The notes under the pieces: generated by a model
Database searches by the model: none
What the model was told of the DNA's origin: nothing
Seen by the model: only the letters and a program-made list of their open reading frames with translations
Position numbers and translations under genes: made by a program
Shown: piece after piece, positions 7,677 to 15,608 of the stretch
How the letters are laid out: every line of letters starts with the position of its first letter
Position numbering within the stretch: the stretch's first letter is position 1
Assembly: GCA_939791845.1 (NCBI GenBank)
Contig: CALNEX010000004.1
Coordinates: forward strand, 1 to 35,277
DNA from: an uncultured Mediterranea sp.
Lineage (GTDB): Bacteria; Bacteroidota; Bacteroidia; Bacteroidales; Bacteroidaceae
Length of the DNA: 35,277 nucleotides
Direction: 5' to 3'

Positions 7677-8723
7677 TCATCCATTGTCCTTCGTTATCTC
7701 TCCCGCCAAATCCGAGTCCATCAGCCGGCGCACTTCGGGCAGGGCAAGGCCGTGGCCCAGGAGGAACATCAGCTTGGTGACGGCGCATTCCGGGGTGCTG
7801 TCATAGCCGCTGATGACGCCCGCCTGGAGCAGTTGGAGGCCGGTCTCGTAGCGGCGCATCTCCACAGCACCGCTGGGGCATTGGGTGATGTTGACGATGG
7901 TGATGCCGCGCTCGGTGGCTTCCTTCAGTTGCAGGATGAACCATTCCTTCTGTGGGGCGTTGCCCGAGCCGTAGGTCTTCAGCACCACCGCCTTCAGGCC
8001 GGGGACGTGGAGGACGGAGTTGATGATGCTCTCCTGGATGCCGGGGAATAGGGTGAGCATCACCACATTGGTGTCGAACAGGTAGTGGGGCTTCATCGGA
8101 CGGGTGGGGTCGGGTCGGCGGATGAGGTGCTCGTTGTAGCGGATGTGGATGCCCGCCTTGGCCAGCGAGGGGTAGTTGAAGGAGCGGAAGGCGTTGAAGT
8201 TCTCGGCATTGATTTTGGTGGTGCGGTTGCCGCGCATCAGTTCGTTTTCGAAGAAGATGCAGACTTCGGGCACCATGGGCGAGCCGTCCGGGCGGCGTGC
8301 GGCGGCAATCTCGATGGCGGTGATGAGGTTTTCCTTGCCGTCCGTGCGCAGGGTGCCGATGGGCAGTTGGGAGCCGGTCAGGATGACGGGCTTGCCCAGG
8401 TTCTCCAGCATGAAGCTCAGGGCGGAGGCGGTATAGGCCATGGTGTCCGTGCCGTGCAGGATGACGAAGCCGTCGAAGCGGTCGTAATTATAATGGATGA
8501 TTTTGACTATCTTGGCCCACAGGGACGGTTCCATGTCCGACGAATCGATGGGCGGGTCGAACTGGTAGGAGCAGATGTTGTAGTTGAACCGCCGAAGTTC
8601 GGGCACGTGGCGGAGCAGGTGGTCGAAGTCGAAATTCTCCAATGCACCCGTCTCCGGATTCTCAATCATGCCGATGGTTCCGCCCGTATAGATGAGGAGG
8701 ACGGAGGGATAGTCTTTTGTCAT
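7677..8723 (-). CDS. ansA: type I L-asparaginase
   Basis: The 348-residue protein hydrolyses L-asparagine to aspartate and ammonia. Both catalytic threonine motifs are present: LLIYTGGTIGMIENPETGAL near the N-terminus and VILHGTDTMAYTASALSF around residues 85-102. There is no signal peptide, so it is the cytoplasmic type I enzyme. I chose the ATG at 8723 because the upstream TTG at 8732 adds only three residues and the protein from MTKDYPSVLLIYTGG starts as expected for the family. It is followed closely by menA. A Bacteroidetes -7 box lies 30 bases upstream. Confidence 0.93.
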   Translation of the reverse strand: MTKDYPSVLLIYTGGTIGMIENPETGALENFDFDHLLRHVPELRRFNYNICSYQFDPPIDSSDMEPSLWAKIVKIIHYNYDRFDGFVILHGTDTMAYTASALSFMLENLGKPVILTGSQLPIGTLRTDGKENLITAIEIAAARRPDGSPMVPEVCIFFENELMRGNRTTKINAENFNAFRSFNYPSLAKAGIHIRYNEHLIRRPDPTRPMKPHYLFDTNVVMLTLFPGIQESIINSVLHVPGLKAVVLKTYGSGNAPQKEWFILQLKEATERGITIVNITQCPSGAVEMRRYETGLQLLQAGVISGYDSTPECAVTKLMFLLGHGLALPEVRRLMDSDLAGEITKDNG

Positions 8724-8752
8724 ATTTTCCAAGAATTGCTGTTTTTCGGTCG

Positions 8753-8760
8753 CAAATGTA
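8753..8760 (-). promoter_or_regulatory. -7 box of the ansA-menA unit
   Basis: CAAATGTA on the plus strand reads TACATTTG on the minus strand, an exact match to TAnnTTTG, 30 bases before the ansA ATG. No good -33 TTTG is seen at the expected distance. It lies in the 71-base gap between cdd and ansA, so ansA likely has its own start. Confidence 0.55.
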
Positions 8761-8794
8761 AGAAAAAAAGGCGAGATACCCTGTATATCCGAGC

Positions 8795-9277
8795 TTATTT
8801 CATGGCAGATGCATCAAAAGACAGGGGAAGAAGCCCGCTGACGCCCTGGATTTCGTAAATCCCCCCGGTGCCATGGAGCAGGATGCGCATCGGGTGGTGG
8901 TGGCGCTTCTCCGTCTCCAGCATCACCTGGCGGCACGCACCGCAGGGCGGGATGGGGGAGGAGAGGAATTCGCCCCGTTCATTCCTTGCGGCAATGGCCA
9001 GTGTGTCAACGGGTTGGTCAGGATAGCGGGAATTGGCATAGAAGAGAGTGGTGCGCTCGGCGCACAGTCCTGACGGAGAGGCGGCATTCTCCTGGTTGCT
9101 TCCCGAAACAATGGTGCCGTCAATGAGGCGCAAAGCCGCCCCCACTGCAAAACGGGAGTAGGGGGAATAGCTGCGCCGGGTGGCCTCGCAGGCGGTGTCG
9201 ATGAGTTGGCGGTCGGCTTCGTCCAGCTCTTCGTAGGTGAAGATGCGGATGGGGATGGTGATGGTCAGTTCTTTCAT
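8795..9277 (-). CDS. cdd: cytidine deaminase
   Basis: The 160-residue protein is a homotetrameric-type cytidine/deoxycytidine deaminase, which converts cytidine to uridine in pyrimidine salvage. Family motifs are YSPYSRFAVGAAL, NQENAASPSGLCAERT (substrate-binding Asn-Glu plus the zinc-ligand Cys and catalytic Glu) and PCGACRQVM (the two other zinc-ligand cysteines). The first 17 or so residues (MKELTITIPIRIFTYEE) form an extension before the core. The gene has its own -7 box upstream and ends 71 bases before ansA. Confidence 0.94.
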   Translation of the reverse strand: MKELTITIPIRIFTYEELDEADRQLIDTACEATRRSYSPYSRFAVGAALRLIDGTIVSGSNQENAASPSGLCAERTTLFYANSRYPDQPVDTLAIAARNERGEFLSSPIPPCGACRQVMLETEKRHHHPMRILLHGTGGIYEIQGVSGLLPLSFDASAMK

Positions 9278-9303
9278 GGGTAATAATCACTTGGTTTGAG
9301 GCA

Positions 9304-9311
9304 CAAATGTA
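9304..9311 (-). promoter_or_regulatory. -7 box of cdd
   Basis: CAAATGTA on the plus strand gives TACATTTG on the minus strand, 26 bases ahead of the cdd ATG. It is identical in sequence to the -7 box of ansA. No clear -33 element is visible. Confidence 0.55.
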
Positions 9312-9364
9312 GGAAAATCATGGAAATAATGGTGTCCGGGTGCTCTAATAAATGTAAAAGGATT

Positions 9365-9393
9365 GTTTTTCTCGATTCTTTTGCAGACTTTTG
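9365..9393 (+). promoter_or_regulatory. weak promoter of the glucosaminidase gene
   Basis: GACTTTTG (9386-9393) keeps the TTTG half of the -7 consensus, and a TTG (9363-9365) lies 20 bases upstream. This is a plausible but weak promoter, 18 bases before the ATG at 9412. Confidence 0.35.
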
Positions 9394-9411
9394 CGGGGAA
9401 AAAGGGAATTT

Positions 9412-10335
9412 ATGAAACAGACCATCCGTATAGCCGCTTTACTTTTCTTCTTCCTGGCTTTCGTCGGGATGCAGGCCTCTGCCCAGCGCAGGAACACCTT
9501 ATATAATAAGTATATCAAGGAATATGCCCCCCTGGCCGTGGAGCAGATGGAGAGGCATAAGATACCGGCCAGCATCACCTTGGCCCAGGGCCTGCTGGAG
9601 AGCGGGGCGGGACGCAGCGTGCTGGCCCGCAAGAGCAACAACCACTTCGGCATCAAGTGCCACGGATGGACGGGGCGCAAGGTCTACCATGACGATGATG
9701 CCAAAGGTGAGTGCTTCCGGGCGTATAAAAAGGTGGAAGATTCCTACGAGGACCACTCCAAGTTCCTGAAGGGCGGCAAGCGTTATGCTTTCCTCTTCGA
9801 GCTGAAGATAACGGACTACAAGGGCTGGGCCAAGGGCCTGAAGAAGGCCGGTTATGCCACCGACCGCTCCTATGCCAACCGCCTCATCACCATCATCGAG
9901 GACTACGAACTGTACAAGTATGACAACAAAGGCATGAGCAAGCGTGAGGCACGCCGCTGGCAGAAATTGCTGAAGAAGAAGCCCTGGCTGGCCAATCCGC
10001 ACCAGACTTACCTGGCCAACGGCTTGGTGTATATCATTGCGCGGGACGGGGACACCTTCCGCCTGCTGGGAGGCGAGTTCGATGTGAGCTGGAAGAAGCT
10101 GGTGAAATACAACGACCTGCACGAGGAGTACACCCTGGAGGCCGGCGATATCATCTACTTGAAGAAGAAGAACAAGAAGGCACAGAAGCCCTACAAGGAA
10201 TACATCGTGCGCGACGGCGACTCCATGCACTCCATCTCGCAGAAATTCGGCATTCGCCTGAAGAACCTTTACAAGATGAACAAGCTGGACGGGGACTACG
10301 TGCCCGAGGTGGGTGACAAATTGAAATTGCGCTGA
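9412..10335 (+). CDS. secreted GH73-type glucosaminidase with two LysM domains
   Basis: The protein has 307 residues from the ATG at 9412, chosen because a signal peptide then begins at once (MKQTIRIAALLFFFLAF, cleavage probably after QASA). Residues about 35-175 form a peptidoglycan glucosaminidase domain: SITLAQGLLESGAGRSVLA with the catalytic Glu, SNNHFGIKC, then FRAYKKVEDSYEDHSKFL. Two LysM-like modules follow: YIIARDGDTFRLLGGEF to LEAGDIIYLKK, and YIVRDGDSMHSISQKFG to VPEVGDKLKL. It would cleave GlcNAc linkages in the cell wall in the periplasm, in growth or daughter-cell separation. It is a single-gene unit. Confidence 0.9.
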   Translation: MKQTIRIAALLFFFLAFVGMQASAQRRNTLYNKYIKEYAPLAVEQMERHKIPASITLAQGLLESGAGRSVLARKSNNHFGIKCHGWTGRKVYHDDDAKGECFRAYKKVEDSYEDHSKFLKGGKRYAFLFELKITDYKGWAKGLKKAGYATDRSYANRLITIIEDYELYKYDNKGMSKREARRWQKLLKKKPWLANPHQTYLANGLVYIIARDGDTFRLLGGEFDVSWKKLVKYNDLHEEYTLEAGDIIYLKKKNKKAQKPYKEYIVRDGDSMHSISQKFGIRLKNLYKMNKLDGDYVPEVGDKLKLR

Positions 10336-10363
10336 TGTTTTTCCGAAACTTTTTGCCTTTGGA

Positions 10364-10396
10364 TTGACAATATGTCAAAAGAATGCCCTATATTTG
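10364..10396 (+). promoter_or_regulatory. promoter of the carboxyltransferase-like gene
   Basis: TTGA (10364-10367), 21 bases, then TATATTTG (10389-10396), an exact TAnnTTTG. Transcription would start near 10403, about 50 bases ahead of the ATG at 10457. A small ACTTG/CAAGT inverted repeat lies directly after the -7 box. Confidence 0.7.
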
Positions 10397-10456
10397 CACT
10401 TGTGCAAGTCAGCACACAATAGAAACATTGTAATACCGAGTAATACCGAAATCGAC

Positions 10457-12232
10457 ATGAAAAAGGAAATCAAATTCAGCCTCGTCTATCGTGACATGTG
10501 GCAATCGTCCGGCAAGTACCAGCCCCGGGTGGACCAATTGGTGCGCATCGCCCCGCTCATCATCGAGATGGGTTGCTTCGCGCGGGTGGAGACCAACGGC
10601 GGCGCCTTCGAGCAGGTGAACTTGCTCTATGGCGAGAATCCCAACAAGGCCGTGCGTGCCTTCACCAAGCCTTTCCACGAGGCGGGCATACAGACCCACA
10701 TGCTGGACCGCGGACTGAACGCCCTCCGCATGTATCCCGTCCCCGCCGACGTGCGCCGCCTGATGTACAAGGTGAAGCACGCGCAGGGCGTGGACATCAC
10801 CCGCATCTTCTGCGGCCTGAACGAGACGCGCAACATCATCCCCTCCATCAAGTATGCCCTCGAGGCAGGGATGATTCCCCAAGCCACGCTCTGCATCACC
10901 TATTCGCCCGTGCACACGGTGGATTATTACGCCAACATAGCCGACCAGCTGATAGCCGCCGGGGCGCCGGAAATCTGCCTGAAGGACATGGCCGGCATCG
11001 GACGCCCCGCCATGCTGGGCCGCCTGGTGAAGCGCATCAAGGAGAAGCATCCCGACGTGCTCATCCAGTACCACGGGCACAGCGGTCCCGGCCTCTCGAT
11101 GGCTTCCATCCTGGAAGTGTGTGAGAACGGTGCGGACATCATCGACGTGGCCATGGAGCCGATGTCGTGGGGCAAGGTGCACCCGGACGTCATCTCCGTG
11201 CAGGCCATGCTGAAGGATGCCGGCTTCCAGGTGCCCGATATCAACATGAAGGCCTACATGAAGGCCCGTGCCATGACGCAGTCGTTCATCGATGACTTCC
11301 TGGGCTACTTCATGGACCCCACCAACAAGCACATGTCTTCCCTCCTGCTGAAGTGCGGCCTGCCTGGCGGCATGATGGGCTCCATGATGGCCGACTTGAA
11401 GGGCGTTCACTCCGGCATCAATATGATACTGAAGAGCAAGAACCAGCCCGAGCTGAGCCTGGACGACCTGCTCGTGATGCTCTTCGACGAAGTGGAGTAT
11501 GTATGGCCCAAGCTGGGTTATCCTCCCTTGGTGACGCCCTTCAGTCAGTATGTCAAGAACGTGGCCCTGATGAACCTGATGCAGCAGGTGAAGGGCGAGG
11601 AACGTTGGACGATGATAGACAACCACACGTGGGACATGATTCTCGGCAAGAGCGGACGCCTCCCCGGCCCGTTGGCACCCGAAATCGTGGAGCTGGCCAA
11701 GGCGAAAGGCTACGAGTTCACCGATGCCGACCCGCAGCAGAACTATCCCGACGCACTGGATACGTACCGCAAGGAGATGGATGACAACGGCTGGGACTAC
11801 GGCCCCGACGACGAGGAACTCTTCGAGCTGGCCATGCACGACCGCCAATACCGCGACTACAAGTCCGGCGTGGCCAAGAAGCGCTTCGAGGAAGAGTTGC
11901 AACGTGCCAAGGACGCCTCCCTGGCCAAGGGCGGCCTCTCCGAGGAGGAAATCAGGAAGCTGAAGCGTGCCAAGGCCGACCCCGTCATCGCGCCCTCCAA
12001 GGGACAGGTGTTGTGGGAAGTGTCGGTGGAAGGGCCTTCTTCCGCCCCGTTCATCGGTCGCAAGTACCAGCACGACGAGGTGTTCTGCTACATCTCCACG
12101 CCGTGGGGCGAATATGAGCCAGTACTGACGGGCTTCACCGGCCGTGTCGTGGAAGTCTGCGCCAAGCAGGGCGATGTGGTCAACAAGGGCGATGTCATTG
12201 CCTACGTGGAGCGGAGTGACATCTTCGCGTGA
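10457..12232 (+). CDS. divergent carboxyltransferase of the oxaloacetate decarboxylase alpha / pyruvate carboxylase B family
   Basis: The 591-residue protein starts MKKEIKFSLVYRDMWQSSGK, corresponding to the RDAHQS active-site motif of biotin-dependent carboxyltransferases. CLKDMAG holds the lysine (K176) that is carboxylated in the family. The third site reads QYHGHSG (204-210), where relatives have HxH-(D/A)-T-(S/T)-G, so the first metal-ligand His appears to be Gln. The C-terminus (about 510-591) looks like a biotinyl/lipoyl domain, but the EAMKM position reads STPWGEYEP, with Trp550 in place of the biotin-bearing Lys. By family it would move a carboxyl group between oxaloacetate/pyruvate and biotin; with these changes it may use a separate biotin carrier, or none. 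Annotation pipelines may call it oadA or pycB. It stands alone, with a clear promoter and terminator. Confidence 0.75.
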   Translation: MKKEIKFSLVYRDMWQSSGKYQPRVDQLVRIAPLIIEMGCFARVETNGGAFEQVNLLYGENPNKAVRAFTKPFHEAGIQTHMLDRGLNALRMYPVPADVRRLMYKVKHAQGVDITRIFCGLNETRNIIPSIKYALEAGMIPQATLCITYSPVHTVDYYANIADQLIAAGAPEICLKDMAGIGRPAMLGRLVKRIKEKHPDVLIQYHGHSGPGLSMASILEVCENGADIIDVAMEPMSWGKVHPDVISVQAMLKDAGFQVPDINMKAYMKARAMTQSFIDDFLGYFMDPTNKHMSSLLLKCGLPGGMMGSMMADLKGVHSGINMILKSKNQPELSLDDLLVMLFDEVEYVWPKLGYPPLVTPFSQYVKNVALMNLMQQVKGEERWTMIDNHTWDMILGKSGRLPGPLAPEIVELAKAKGYEFTDADPQQNYPDALDTYRKEMDDNGWDYGPDDEELFELAMHDRQYRDYKSGVAKKRFEEELQRAKDASLAKGGLSEEEIRKLKRAKADPVIAPSKGQVLWEVSVEGPSSAPFIGRKYQHDEVFCYISTPWGEYEPVLTGFTGRVVEVCAKQGDVVNKGDVIAYVERSDIFA

Positions 12233-12266
12233 CGGATGGCCCGTGCAATTGACAATAAAGAAGCAC

Positions 12267-12309
12267 AAGGAGGCGGGCGGGAGGCAATCCCGGTCCGCCT
12301 CCTTCTTTA
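12267..12309 (+). terminator. intrinsic terminator of the carboxyltransferase-like gene
   Basis: AAGGAGGCGG (12267-12276) pairs with CCGCCTCCTT (12295-12304), and inside it GGGA (12279-12282) pairs with TCCC (12288-12291). A T-rich TTCTTTAT follows. It lies 35 bases after the stop codon. Confidence 0.85.
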
Positions 12310-12617
12310 TGAACTGATGTGAAAGGAAACGACAAGATGGCGGGTTCCGAGAAATCGAAGACAGAGTGGGAAAATTCATACATTTTAAGGCGAATTTCCT
12401 ACGCTCTATTTCCCGACGCATATTTTATAACTATCATAATATCAATATATTACAATCTATGCACAAGAAACAAGGAACAAAATAGAAACAAAAGACAACC
12501 TTTCCAACATATATGGCTAAAATGCAAGACCGGTCTTTTGCCGTGCGAGCCATTCTATTTATATCTTCCGTTACAACTCTAATCCATGGTCATAAGATTT
12601 TATGTCAGGTTGTCGTC
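12310..12617. other. AT-rich intergenic region without a convincing gene
   Basis: About 300 bases between the terminator of the carboxyltransferase-like gene and the end of the minus-strand receiver/PEP-synthase-like gene. Its composition is much more AT-rich than the flanks. An open frame of 87 codons on the plus strand has no family resemblance and no good ribosome binding site. A 12-bp palindrome AAGACCGGTCTT lies at 12526-12537, but without a stable loop. No tRNA or strong terminator is seen. A small RNA or the 3' untranslated end of the minus-strand gene are possible. Confidence 0.4.
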
Positions 12618-15596
12618 TCAATTTTGCGGGCTTTCAGGCAACATCACCACACCTTCTTTCTTCTTTCCATCCATCTTTACCACCGCCGGACGTTCAAAGC
12701 GGACGTGGCGCAGGTATTTCGTCTCTTGTACGGCGGGCAGGGCATTCAGATAATCCTGGTTGTAGAGCCCGTCGTTCATATAGGCATTGATGGTGAAGTA
12801 GCCCACGCCAAAGGAAGTCAGGTTCTGGAAGAAGTGCGTGCCTTGGCTGGGGTCCACGCGGTAGTTGGTCAGGCCGGCCTCCACAATGACACGGGCGGCG
12901 GAGATGTGCGGCCACTTCACCGGGATGCCCAGCCAGGGGTCACTGCTGCCCCAACGCCCCGGACCGATGAGGATGTAGTGGCGCTTCATGTCGAGGAAAT
13001 GCTGGTTCCACCGTTCTATCTCACGGGCTATCTCGGGATTGCGCGAGGCACTGTAATCTTGTGTCTTGACGTAGACCACATCCTGAATGTCGTCTTGGAT
13101 GCCGTGGCCCAAGGAGTTGTTGGAACGCAGCAGCAAGCGATCGTCGGGAATGAGGCCGAGGTCTTCGTCCAACATCTCCTTGCTGTCCACGATGGGGCGT
13201 ATCTGCAAGAGATAGAATGTGCCGGTCTTGTCCTTCTCACGGCTCATGTTGGCGGCAAACTCAATCTCCACGGGGCGGCGCATTTCTTCCTGTCCGTATT
13301 TCAAGGCCAGCTGGAGGATACGGGCCAAGGGGAAGACATCGTGTTGCAGGATGTTGGCAAAGGTGATGACCTTGCGTCCGCCGGGATAAAGCCCGTCGCG
13401 GATAATCTGGTCATAGGGATCGTAGGTGGAGGCAATGTAGTTCAGCGAGCCGTCTTTCTCCGCTTCCTTGACGGGAAGTTTCAGCAGGTTGAAACCATCA
13501 TCGATGGAGAAATCATGTCCGGCATTGCTCAGGTCGAGGGCGTAGAAACGGGTCTGCGTCTCGCGCAAGGCCATTTCCAGTTCGCTGGTCTGAAGCACCT
13601 GGTTGGGGTGGTAGGGAGAAAAACGCAGGGTCATGCCGCCGTCCACAATGTATTTGCCCAAGCCCAACGCCAGGTTGACGATGCCTTCCTCGGCCCGTTC
13701 ATCACCGATGGGGTAGTAGTTGAGTGAACGCGCCACGCCGGCCATGGAGGGATAGTAGCGGTCCCTGTACTGGTTGCCCACCACCTGCTGGAGTATGACG
13801 GCCATCTTCTCCTGGTCGATGACATTGCTGGTGGCCTGCATGTAGGCCTTGGAATCACGGAAGAACACCGAGGCATATACGCCCTTGATGGCATCGGACA
13901 ACATCCGCAGCATTTCGTATTTGTCATCCAGGTAAGGTATCATATAAGTATTGTAGATGCCGGCGAAAGGCTGGTAGTGGGAGTCTTCCAGCAACGAGGA
14001 GGAGCGGATGGCAATGGGCGACTTCACCACGTCGAAGAAGGTGAAGAAGTCCTCCACCAGCCGGTCGGGCAACTTGGCTTTCAGGAAGTAACGCAGGATG
14101 AGGTCATCGTCCGCATCGCTCAAAGCCACCTGATAGAGGTTGTTGGAATCCATAAACTCATCGAACACGTCCGTGCAGAGCACCACAGTTTTGGGGATAG
14201 CCACCCGTGCATTCTCAAACTCTTCAAAGTCCGGATGATGCTTCACTAGGTTGTCTATGAAGGCCAGTCCACGTCCCTTGCCGCCCAAGGAGCCGTCGCC
14301 GATGCGTGCGAAGTTGGAGTAAAGGTCGAAGCGGTCGCGCTTGAAGACGGCCACCACACCTTGGTTCTTCATCTTGCGGTACTTCACGATGGCCTCGAAA
14401 ATAAGACGCCGGTGGGCATCCACGTCCTGAAGGCTGTTCCAAGTGATGGGTTTCAGGAACTCGGCTATGGGGAACATGGCGCGCGAGTAGAGCCAACGGC
14501 TGACGTGGTTGTGGCTGATGTGGTAGAGGAACGACTCCGCAGGCACGGCAAAGAGGATGTTCTGCAATTCCTTCAGGTTCTTGACCCGTGCGATTTCCTC
14601 GCCTGTTTCCGGATTGCGGAAGATGAAGTCGCCGAAGCCGAAGTTCTGCACCACCGTGCGCCGCAGGTCCACGTCCATCTTCTTCGAGTTCTTGTCTATG
14701 AAGGCGGCCCCGTATTTGGTGGCGTATGCGGCGTTTTCCGATTCGCTGGACTGGATGATGACAGGCACGAAAGGGTCCTCCTTGCGGATGGCGGCACAGA
14801 GTTTGATGCCGCTCAGCCCGTCCTTCGACCCGCCTTCCGACTTGGGAAAACGCACGTCGGTGATGACTCCCAGCAGGTTGTTCTTGTATTTTTCATAGAT
14901 GCCGTATGCCTCGTCGTAGGTACGTGCCAGGACTATCTTGGGACGTCCTCTCATGCGCAAGGTGCGTTGGTGGGCATTCAGGGCCTCGGTACTGAATTCC
15001 TGGCTCTGCTGGAGGACAAACTTGTAGAGATTGGGCAGGACGGAGGAGTAGAAACGCACTTCGTCCTCCACCAGCAGGATGACCTGCACGCCCACCTGGT
15101 TGACATCGTGCTCCAGGTTCATCTTGTCCTCGATCAGCTTGATGATGGACACCAACAGGTCGGTATTGCCCAGCCAGCAAAAGACGTATTCAAAGGCACT
15201 GAGGTCCTCATTGGCCATACGTTCGCTCACCCCGTGGCTGAAGGGAGTGAGGATGACGATAGGGATATGAGGATAGTCCTGCTTGATGCGCCGGGCGGTG
15301 TCGAAGATTTCCGTCTCTCCCGTGCCGGGCATGCAGATGACCAAATCATAAGAAAGCGAGGCCAGTTGTCCCAGCGCTTCGTCGCAAGTAGTGGCCTGGG
15401 TGAAGCGAGGAGGGGAGCTGAGGGAGAGGGAAGCGTATTCATTGAATATCTTCTCGTCGATGCGCCCGTCGTCTTCCAGCATGAAGGCGTCGTAAGGATT
15501 GGCCACCAGCAGCACATTGAAGATGCGGCGCTTCATCAGGTCGGCAAACTGGGTATCCTTGAAGTAGAGTTGGTTGAGTTTGAATTTGCTTAGCAT
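12618..15596 (-). CDS. tandem receiver-like domains fused to a PEP-synthase/PPDK-type nucleotide-binding region
   Basis: The 992-residue protein has three parts. Residues about 24-155 look like a degenerate response-regulator receiver domain. Residues about 171-312 look like an intact one: the acidic cluster VEDE (176-179), phosphoacceptor candidate D247 in GVITDVRFP, IIQSSE, and K302 in FIDKNSKK. Residues about 410-860 resemble the PEP/pyruvate-binding half of PEP synthase and pyruvate phosphate dikinase (PPDK_N): GDGSLGGKGRGLAF (433-446) and SPIAIRSSSLLEDS around R531. I see neither the phosphohistidine swivelling domain nor the PEP-binding TIM barrel, so it should not be taken for a real PEP synthase. 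The tail has GPGRWGSSDPWLG and SQGTHFFQNL. It lies 12 bases after uvrB and is surely in its operon. Function unknown. Confidence 0.8.
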   Translation of the reverse strand: MLSKFKLNQLYFKDTQFADLMKRRIFNVLLVANPYDAFMLEDDGRIDEKIFNEYASLSLSSPPRFTQATTCDEALGQLASLSYDLVICMPGTGETEIFDTARRIKQDYPHIPIVILTPFSHGVSERMANEDLSAFEYVFCWLGNTDLLVSIIKLIEDKMNLEHDVNQVGVQVILLVEDEVRFYSSVLPNLYKFVLQQSQEFSTEALNAHQRTLRMRGRPKIVLARTYDEAYGIYEKYKNNLLGVITDVRFPKSEGGSKDGLSGIKLCAAIRKEDPFVPVIIQSSESENAAYATKYGAAFIDKNSKKMDVDLRRTVVQNFGFGDFIFRNPETGEEIARVKNLKELQNILFAVPAESFLYHISHNHVSRWLYSRAMFPIAEFLKPITWNSLQDVDAHRRLIFEAIVKYRKMKNQGVVAVFKRDRFDLYSNFARIGDGSLGGKGRGLAFIDNLVKHHPDFEEFENARVAIPKTVVLCTDVFDEFMDSNNLYQVALSDADDDLILRYFLKAKLPDRLVEDFFTFFDVVKSPIAIRSSSLLEDSHYQPFAGIYNTYMIPYLDDKYEMLRMLSDAIKGVYASVFFRDSKAYMQATSNVIDQEKMAVILQQVVGNQYRDRYYPSMAGVARSLNYYPIGDERAEEGIVNLALGLGKYIVDGGMTLRFSPYHPNQVLQTSELEMALRETQTRFYALDLSNAGHDFSIDDGFNLLKLPVKEAEKDGSLNYIASTYDPYDQIIRDGLYPGGRKVITFANILQHDVFPLARILQLALKYGQEEMRRPVEIEFAANMSREKDKTGTFYLLQIRPIVDSKEMLDEDLGLIPDDRLLLRSNNSLGHGIQDDIQDVVYVKTQDYSASRNPEIAREIERWNQHFLDMKRHYILIGPGRWGSSDPWLGIPVKWPHISAARVIVEAGLTNYRVDPSQGTHFFQNLTSFGVGYFTINAYMNDGLYNQDYLNALPAVQETKYLRHVRFERPAVVKMDGKKKEGVVMLPESPQN

Positions 15597-15608
15597 ACGG
15601 ATGGATGT

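Noticed and set aside
10409..12421. A 670-codon minus-strand open frame
   Set aside because: It is antisense to the carboxyltransferase-like gene and shows the typical His/Val/Gly-rich shadow composition.
12526..12537. Palindrome AAGACCGGTCTT as terminator of the minus-strand receiver/PEP-synthase-like gene
   Set aside because: Only four base pairs remain once a four-base loop is allowed, and no convincing T run follows.
12319..12582. Possible 87-residue protein in the AT-rich gap
   Set aside because: No ribosome binding site, no family resemblance, and it begins right at the tail of a terminator; the AT-rich translation looks random.
12618..15596. Calling this gene PEP synthase (ppsA) or PPDK
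   Set aside because: The phosphohistidine and PEP-binding domains are not visible, and two receiver-like domains occupy the N-terminus.
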